A stretch of 64,000 nucleotides of DNA, from contig JBEHYO010000002.1 of the NCBI GenBank assembly GCA_048498135.1, forward strand, positions 62,001 through 126,000, given 5' to 3'. The notes below the pieces were generated by a model. It was not told where the DNA came from, did no database searches, and saw only the letters and a program-made list of their open reading frames with translations. Within the stretch, counting starts at the first letter, position 1; each line of letters begins with the position of its first letter. Of the stretch, positions 59,384-64,000 are shown one piece after another. This stretch comes from Dokdonella_A sp937902695. Its GTDB lineage: Bacteria > Pseudomonadota > Gammaproteobacteria > Xanthomonadales > Rhodanobacteraceae. The translations under genes and the position numbers were made by a program.

Positions 59384-62300
59384 TCAGTCGAACCCCGACG
59401 CGAAGATCTCGTCGACGATGCCAAGGCACTGGTACGGCACGTTCGCGCGCGTCCACGCGGTCAGCGCCGAGCTTTCGCCTTCGGTGACGACGTAGTCGAC
59501 GACGTACACGTCGTGCGCGTAGCCCGTGTTCGAGCGATCGACGAGCCGGTACGCGTAGGGCCGCGTGTTGTAGCGGCAGAGCGTCGTCAGCGCCGAATCG
59601 CTGAAGCCGCCGAGCTCGCCGGCGATCTCGAGGCCCGTGCCCCAGTAGGTGCTCGTCGTGTTCTCCTCGGTGACACCCGACGAGAACTCGTACGAAGCGC
59701 CGGCCTGCACCGACGCGATGAACCCGGCCTCGACGTCGAGCTCGGCGCCGACACGATAGGAGCTGTCGAACGAGGTCGAGTTGCCGATCAGGTTCGTCGA
59801 TTCGGAGCTCAGCGCCCATGTGGCCGTCGCCGAGCCGCCGATCAGGATGTCGTCCCAGATCGCCGTGTGCGGGATGCCGTCCTGGTCCCAGTTCGAGCAG
59901 CCGCCCGGGAAGACCGGATTGAAGTCGGTGCCGGTCCAGAGGAGATCGCCGTGCACCTCGATCGAGCGGAATTGCTGGTTGACCGCGTCCCAGACCTTCG
60001 CGTTGAAAAGGCCGTCGGACCCGATCGGGTCGCAGACCGCGGTCGGATACGCCGGCGGCTCGAGGTGCACGTCGCCGAACACCTGGATCTCGGCGACGTC
60101 GAGCGTCGCCGCGCCCGGATGCTGGAGGCGCACGTAGCGGGCCTGCATCGGCGCGAACGTGACGCTGTCGCGCGTCCAGATGTTCCAGCGGTCGTAGGCC
60201 ATGTCATCGCCGGTGCCGGGCTCGAACTCGTGCACACCGGCGCCGGACGGCACGCCGTCGCCGGCAAAGGCGTTCGTGGAGGCGTAGATGCGATAGCCCT
60301 GCAGATCGATCGCGGCGCCGGGCGGCGGCGACACGCGGATGTTCGTGATGTCGCGCACGCGGCCGAGGTCGATCTGCACGTACGGATCGTTCGCGATCGC
60401 GCCGCCGTTGGATGCGCGTGAATTGCTGAAGAGACCATCCGTCACCGCCGATGCGGGCGTGTCCGGGGGAAGGCTCAGGTTGCTGGTGACCGGCAGGAAC
60501 AGCGCGAGATTCGCCCAGTCGCGATTGAGCGGGAACCACTGCGCCGGCGTTCCGCCGCCGGCGCCGCCCGCCGAGGCGATCTGCGTATCCCAGTTCTCGG
60601 CGTCGTCGCCGCTGACGCCGTTGTGGCCGACGAGCTCGCACATGCGCGCGGCGCTGTCGGGCAGCGGGCCGCCCGCGTCGGCGAGGTCGTAGCTGTAGCA
60701 GTTGAACGTGTTCTCGTCGTAGACGACGAGCGCCTCGCCCGCGGTCTGCTCCCAGCCCTGCGACAGCGTCTGCTCGTTTTCGGTGCTGTGGATCTCGCCG
60801 TTCGCGACCTGGTAGTTGTAGCCCGCCGTCGCCTTCGCCGAGACCTTGCCGCCGATGCCGTCGAGGCCGACTTCGAAGCCGACATAGGCCGAGACGTCGT
60901 GCGAGGTGTAGCTGCCCCAGTTCTGCTCGTTGCTGGTGCCGCCCGTGATCGAGCGGCCGAACGAGGATGCCTTGTCGGCATTCGCCTGCAGCGCGCGGAA
61001 GAACGGCGGCAGCCAGGCGACCTGGCGCACCTTCGGCTCGATGACCTGCCGGCAGCCGTCGGTCGCGATCGTCGCCTCGACCGAATCGCCGTCGAAGTCG
61101 CTCGCGACGAGATCGGCCGCCGTTATGCCGCTGAAGTCGCCGTTCTCGATGAAATGCTGGCCCGTGAACGAGGTCGGATCGCCGGTATCCTCGAGGTGCC
61201 AGATCGAGCGCACCCAGCGGTTCGTCGTGTCGCGCGTCGAGGTCATGATCTCGGCGATGCCGTCCTTGTCCATGTCGGCCACCGCGACGTTGACGAACGC
61301 GAGGTCGCTGAGGCCCGACACCGAGTAACTTCCCGAATAGGCGGGATCGAGGATCGTGCGGTACTTGTAGCCGGGCGCGCCGGCCGGATCGGGCGGCGTG
61401 CCGCCGCCGGCGTCGATCGCGTACGAATAGGTGTCGACCTCGCCGTACGAGCCGTGCACGGTCAGCGTGACCGTGTAGGGCGAATCGGCCGGGAAATGAT
61501 GCGTCGGGTTCGGATCGGTATCGAGCGTGGTGCCGTCGCCGAAATCCCAGTGGTAATTCACGATCGCGCCGGTGGACTGGCTGATGAAATGAACCGTGAG
61601 CGCATCGGTGTACTCGAACGCGAAGTACGCGGCGACGTCCACTTTCGCCTTGTACGCCTCGACGTCGAGCCGCGAGTTCGGATCGGAGCGGACGAGCACG
61701 ATCTCGGCCGGCGAGACGCGATCGACGTCGGCGATCGTCGCCTCGAGCGTCGGGATGCCGTTCGCGTTCTGGCCCTGGATGATGTGGCTCCAGTCGTATT
61801 CCATGCCGGCGCCGCGCGAGGCGAATGCGATCGACGTGATGACGTCGCCGGTCCGCGTCGGGATGAAGTGGTGCAGGCGCTGGCCGATGTAGTTGTTCGG
61901 ATCGCCCGAGCCGTCCTCGAAGATCGCGTGCACGACGAGCTCGGCGGCCGCGCTGTCGACGACGTCCCCCGCGTCGGCGTCGAGCTCGAGGAAGCTGTTG
62001 ATGGGCGGCGAGGTCGAGATGTCGTCGGCGAGATACTCGAAGCCGATGATGCTCTGGAACGCCTTGCTGCCGATCGCGTCGTCGCCCGATTCGATCGGCA
62101 GCGCCGGCGTCGTCGGCTGGTACTCGAGGAGGTTGTAGTTGAGCGCGAGCGTCGCGTTGGAGCCTGAGTCGTTGACGACGACGATCTGCGCGCGGCCGTC
62201 GAGCAGCATGTCGCCGGCGGCCACGCTCGCGTTCTGGACGCCGCTGATCGTGCGGTTCCAGGTGCCCGCGGCGCTGCCGTCGCCTTGCGCGATGACGCCG

Positions 62301-62899
62301 CCGGCGCCGCCGGTCAGCACGAAGACGCGCATGCCGAACGGGCTCGTCGTGCGCAACAGGACGGCGAGCTCCTGCTTGCGATCGTTCGAGCCGTCGAAGT
62401 CGCCCGCGGCGAGGTCGACCGTGCTGAACGTCTGCGGCGATTCCCAGGTGTCGATGAGGTCGGCCGACGGCGTGCCGTTCCGCTCGAAGACGCCGAGGCG
62501 GAGCGCGCCGGTCGCGACGACGCGGTTCGCGGTGACGATCTCCTTGCGGCCGTCGCCGTCGAGATCGACGCTGACCGCCTTCAGGAACGTCGTGCCGGCG
62601 AGCGCGCCGGGATAGAGGCCGGCGCGATAGACGCGCTCGAGCGGCGGCGAATCGGGCGAGAGGACGTATTCGTCGAACGCGTTGAGGCTGCCCGACGTCG
62701 CCATCATCTCCATGAACTCGGCGTCGACGCCGAAGGTGACGCTGCGCCCGAACGGCGTCGTGTCGCAGCCGATGCCGGCCGGCGCATGCGTGACGAAGTC
62801 GGGCAGCGGCCTGCCTGCCGCCGGCGCGGCGCCGACGGCACACATCAGAACGGCTGCAACGAGTGAACGCGCGCCGGCGCGCGAGATCCGGATCCCCAT
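59384..62899 (-). CDS. Large secreted mosaic protein (FG-GAP, PKD, beta-rich, F5/8C) with IFxxGFD tail
   Basis: 1171 residues with a signal peptide (LVAAVLMCAVGAAPAAG). In order: FG-GAP-like repeats (about 105-420: VDLDGDGRKEIVTA), a PKD domain (about 435-510: YHWDFGDGTTLDTDPNPTHH), another FG-GAP stretch (about 525-640), a Gly/Ser/Thr-rich beta region (about 645-735: SKATAGYNYQ-like KVSAKATAGYNYQVANGEIH), a discoidin/F5-8C domain (about 815-945: DPYVQIDLGRVRDITNIRV), a second beta region (about 1025-1095: VGAELDVEAGFIASVQAGAS) and a tail DEIFASGFD. The beta regions, with alternating polar and hydrophobic residues, recall aerolysin-type pore-forming segments. The function is unknown. It sits on the opposite strand between rodA and mltB. 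Confidence 0.85.
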   Translation of the reverse strand: MGIRISRAGARSLVAAVLMCAVGAAPAAGRPLPDFVTHAPAGIGCDTTPFGRSVTFGVDAEFMEMMATSGSLNAFDEYVLSPDSPPLERVYRAGLYPGALAGTTFLKAVSVDLDGDGRKEIVTANRVVATGALRLGVFERNGTPSADLIDTWESPQTFSTVDLAAGDFDGSNDRKQELAVLLRTTSPFGMRVFVLTGGAGGVIAQGDGSAAGTWNRTISGVQNASVAAGDMLLDGRAQIVVVNDSGSNATLALNYNLLEYQPTTPALPIESGDDAIGSKAFQSIIGFEYLADDISTSPPINSFLELDADAGDVVDSAAAELVVHAIFEDGSGDPNNYIGQRLHHFIPTRTGDVITSIAFASRGAGMEYDWSHIIQGQNANGIPTLEATIADVDRVSPAEIVLVRSDPNSRLDVEAYKAKVDVAAYFAFEYTDALTVHFISQSTGAIVNYHWDFGDGTTLDTDPNPTHHFPADSPYTVTLTVHGSYGEVDTYSYAIDAGGGTPPDPAGAPGYKYRTILDPAYSGSYSVSGLSDLAFVNVAVADMDKDGIAEIMTSTRDTTNRWVRSIWHLEDTGDPTSFTGQHFIENGDFSGITAADLVASDFDGDSVEATIATDGCRQVIEPKVRQVAWLPPFFRALQANADKASSFGRSITGGTSNEQNWGSYTSHDVSAYVGFEVGLDGIGGKVSAKATAGYNYQVANGEIHSTENEQTLSQGWEQTAGEALVVYDENTFNCYSYDLADAGGPLPDSAARMCELVGHNGVSGDDAENWDTQIASAGGAGGGTPAQWFPLNRDWANLALFLPVTSNLSLPPDTPASAVTDGLFSNSRASNGGAIANDPYVQIDLGRVRDITNIRVSPPPGAAIDLQGYRIYASTNAFAGDGVPSGAGVHEFEPGTGDDMAYDRWNIWTRDSVTFAPMQARYVRLQHPGAATLDVAEIQVFGDVHLEPPAYPTAVCDPIGSDGLFNAKVWDAVNQQFRSIEVHGDLLWTGTDFNPVFPGGCSNWDQDGIPHTAIWDDILIGGSATATWALSSESTNLIGNSTSFDSSYRVGAELDVEAGFIASVQAGASYEFSSGVTEENTTSTYWGTGLEIAGELGGFSDSALTTLCRYNTRPYAYRLVDRSNTGYAHDVYVVDYVVTEGESSALTAWTRANVPYQCLGIVDEIFASGFD

Positions 62900-63058
62900 G
62901 ACATACTCCCCTGATCGCCGCGCTGCCGCCGCGTAGTGCGCCGCATCGCGCGTGCGTGCCTATGATGGCGGCATCGCTCGCGCCGATGCAATTGCGATTT
63001 TGTGGCATCGGAGTTCCCGTGGGCGACGCATTCGGCGCGCGGTGCTACATTACGCGCC

Positions 63059-64000
63059 ATGCTCGAAGGGCCCCGCGCATCGCGCGTTCAGTCAGCACTG
63101 CTCCTCGTCGGCCTTCTCGGCTGCATCCCCGGTTTCACTTTCGCGAAAGGCGCAGCGACGCTCGCGGTCGGTCCCGACGAGCGCGCGTTCGCGGCCGAGG
63201 TCGCCAAAGAGGGCGGCCCTCCGGAGAAGACCGTGCTCGCGACGCTCGCCGGCGCGAAGGTGCAGCAGAGCATCCTCGATGCGATGGCGAGACCGGCGGA
63301 GTCCAAGCCCTGGAAGGACTATCACCCGCTGTTCCTGACCGACAGGCGCGTCGACGACGGCGTCGCGTTCTATCTCGCGAACCGCGAGCTGCTCGATCGC
63401 GTCGGCAAGGAGTACGGCGTGCCGCCCGAGGTCATCGTCGCGATCATCGGCATCGAGACGAACTACGGGCGCACGACGGGGAAGTACCGCGTCATCGATG
63501 CGCTCTCGACGCTCGCGTTCCACTACCCGCCGCGCGCGCCGTTTTTCCGCGGCGAGCTGAAGCAGCTGTTCCTGCTCGGCGACAAGCACCTCGCCTATCC
63601 CATCGACGAGCTCAAGGGCTCGTACGCGGGCGCGATGGGCTGGGGCCAGTTCATGCCGACCAGCATCGCGCAGTGGGCGAAGGACGAGGACGGCGACGGC
63701 CGCATCGATCTGTGGAACTCGCTGCCGGACATCACCGCGAGCGTCGCGAACTATTTCGCGGCGCACGGCTGGCAGACGGGCGAGCCGGTCACCGTGCGCG
63801 CGCAGCCGGCCGCCGACGCGCGCGCGCTGAAGCCCGATGGCATCGAGCCCGTTTATCCGGTGCAGCAGATGGAGGCATGGGGCTACGCGCCGCTGTCGCA
63901 TGTCGACGCGGAGCTCGTGTCGACGCTCCTGACCCTCGACGGCGACCGGGGTCCGGAGTACTGGCTCACGTTCAAGAACTTCTACGTGATCACGCGCTAC
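63059..64000 (+). CDS. mltB: Membrane-bound lytic murein transglycosylase B, 3' end cut by window
   Basis: At least 314 residues; it runs off the right edge in frame. A lipobox LLGC puts Cys22 at the mature N-terminus, giving an outer-membrane lipoprotein. The SLT fold follows: SKPWKDYHPLFLTDRRVDDG, the catalytic E133 in IIGIETNYGRTTG, ALSTLAFHYPPRAPFFRGEL and GSYAGAMGWGQFMPTSIAQW. It cuts murein strands to 1,6-anhydroMurNAc ends. In related genomes it directly follows rodA; here the mosaic protein gene lies between. ATG 63059 begins the signal peptide. Confidence 0.95.
   Translation, partial: MLEGPRASRVQSALLLVGLLGCIPGFTFAKGAATLAVGPDERAFAAEVAKEGGPPEKTVLATLAGAKVQQSILDAMARPAESKPWKDYHPLFLTDRRVDDGVAFYLANRELLDRVGKEYGVPPEVIVAIIGIETNYGRTTGKYRVIDALSTLAFHYPPRAPFFRGELKQLFLLGDKHLAYPIDELKGSYAGAMGWGQFMPTSIAQWAKDEDGDGRIDLWNSLPDITASVANYFAAHGWQTGEPVTVRAQPAADARALKPDGIEPVYPVQQMEAWGYAPLSHVDAELVSTLLTLDGDRGPEYWLTFKNFYVITRY

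Noticed and set aside
60204..63008. Minus-strand frame of 934 codons overlapping the mosaic protein
   Set aside because: Same strand, different frame, Arg-rich and without signal peptide or domain; the 59384-62899 frame carries FG-GAP, PKD and discoidin motifs.

Overview
The window is a high-GC proteobacterial chromosome segment with dense, mostly single-copy housekeeping genes. The gene set fits a gammaproteobacterium of the Lysobacterales/Xanthomonadales, most like Rhodanobacteraceae (Dokdonella-type). Pointers are a ygfB-pepP pair, cydP-cydA-cydB-cydX, a PPi-dependent phosphofructokinase, Mpl, mreBCD-mrdA-rodA-mltB, and many small palindromic repeats between genes. The lineage is inferred from gene content and protein style, not from an rRNA (none is present).

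Layout. 1-2.2 kb: left-truncated periplasmic-propeller sensor protein (minus). 2.3-5.7 kb: ygfB, pepP and a two-domain AcvB/VirJ-like hydrolase (plus). 5.9-8.9 kb: a small secreted protein with an IPTL-CTERM-like tail, then a secreted subtilase. 9.0-12.6 kb: mprF and a second VirJ-type hydrolase (minus). 12.7-15.8 kb: cytochrome bd oxidase operon cydP-A-B-X (minus). 15.9-24.9 kb: secreted choice-of-anchor B protein, PepQ, GH85 endoglycosidase, a decayed XRE regulator, a TolB/TPR protein and a DUF3016 protein. 25.3-31 kb: TPP riboswitch-thiC, ferritin-like protein, DUF2333, GT83-type transferase. 31.1-39.7 kb: a pyrophosphate-centred stretch (ppa, H+-PPase hppA, PPi-PFK, adk) with a thioredoxin-fold protein and a prolyl oligopeptidase. 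39.8-43 kb: membrane protein, mpl, Lon-N-domain protein, glyoxalase. 43.0-47.4 kb: a Fe-S-type regulator, a His-repeat helical exported protein, and a Sox-like three-gene relay (flavoprotein, metallo-beta-lactamase fold, fused SoxYZ). 47.5-53.2 kb: hemL, thiE, secreted FG-GAP protein, rubredoxin, DUF192 and PfkB proteins. 53.5-64 kb: mreB-mreC-mreD-mrdA-rodA, a 1171-residue secreted mosaic protein on the opposite strand, and mltB running off the right edge.

The strongest unexplained signal is a short C-terminal tail, roughly [DE]-x-I-F-x-x-G-F-[DEG], at the very end of five otherwise unrelated secreted proteins (subtilase, choice-of-anchor B protein, GH85 enzyme, FG-GAP protein, mosaic protein). 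It behaves like an undescribed export or anchoring tag. Other points of interest are the Sox-like relay without its usual partners, an LpiA/AcvB-like lipid pair, a palindromic repeat translated in frame inside mpl, and four distinct inverted-repeat families, three of which sit in the gaps around and within the cell-shape operon.
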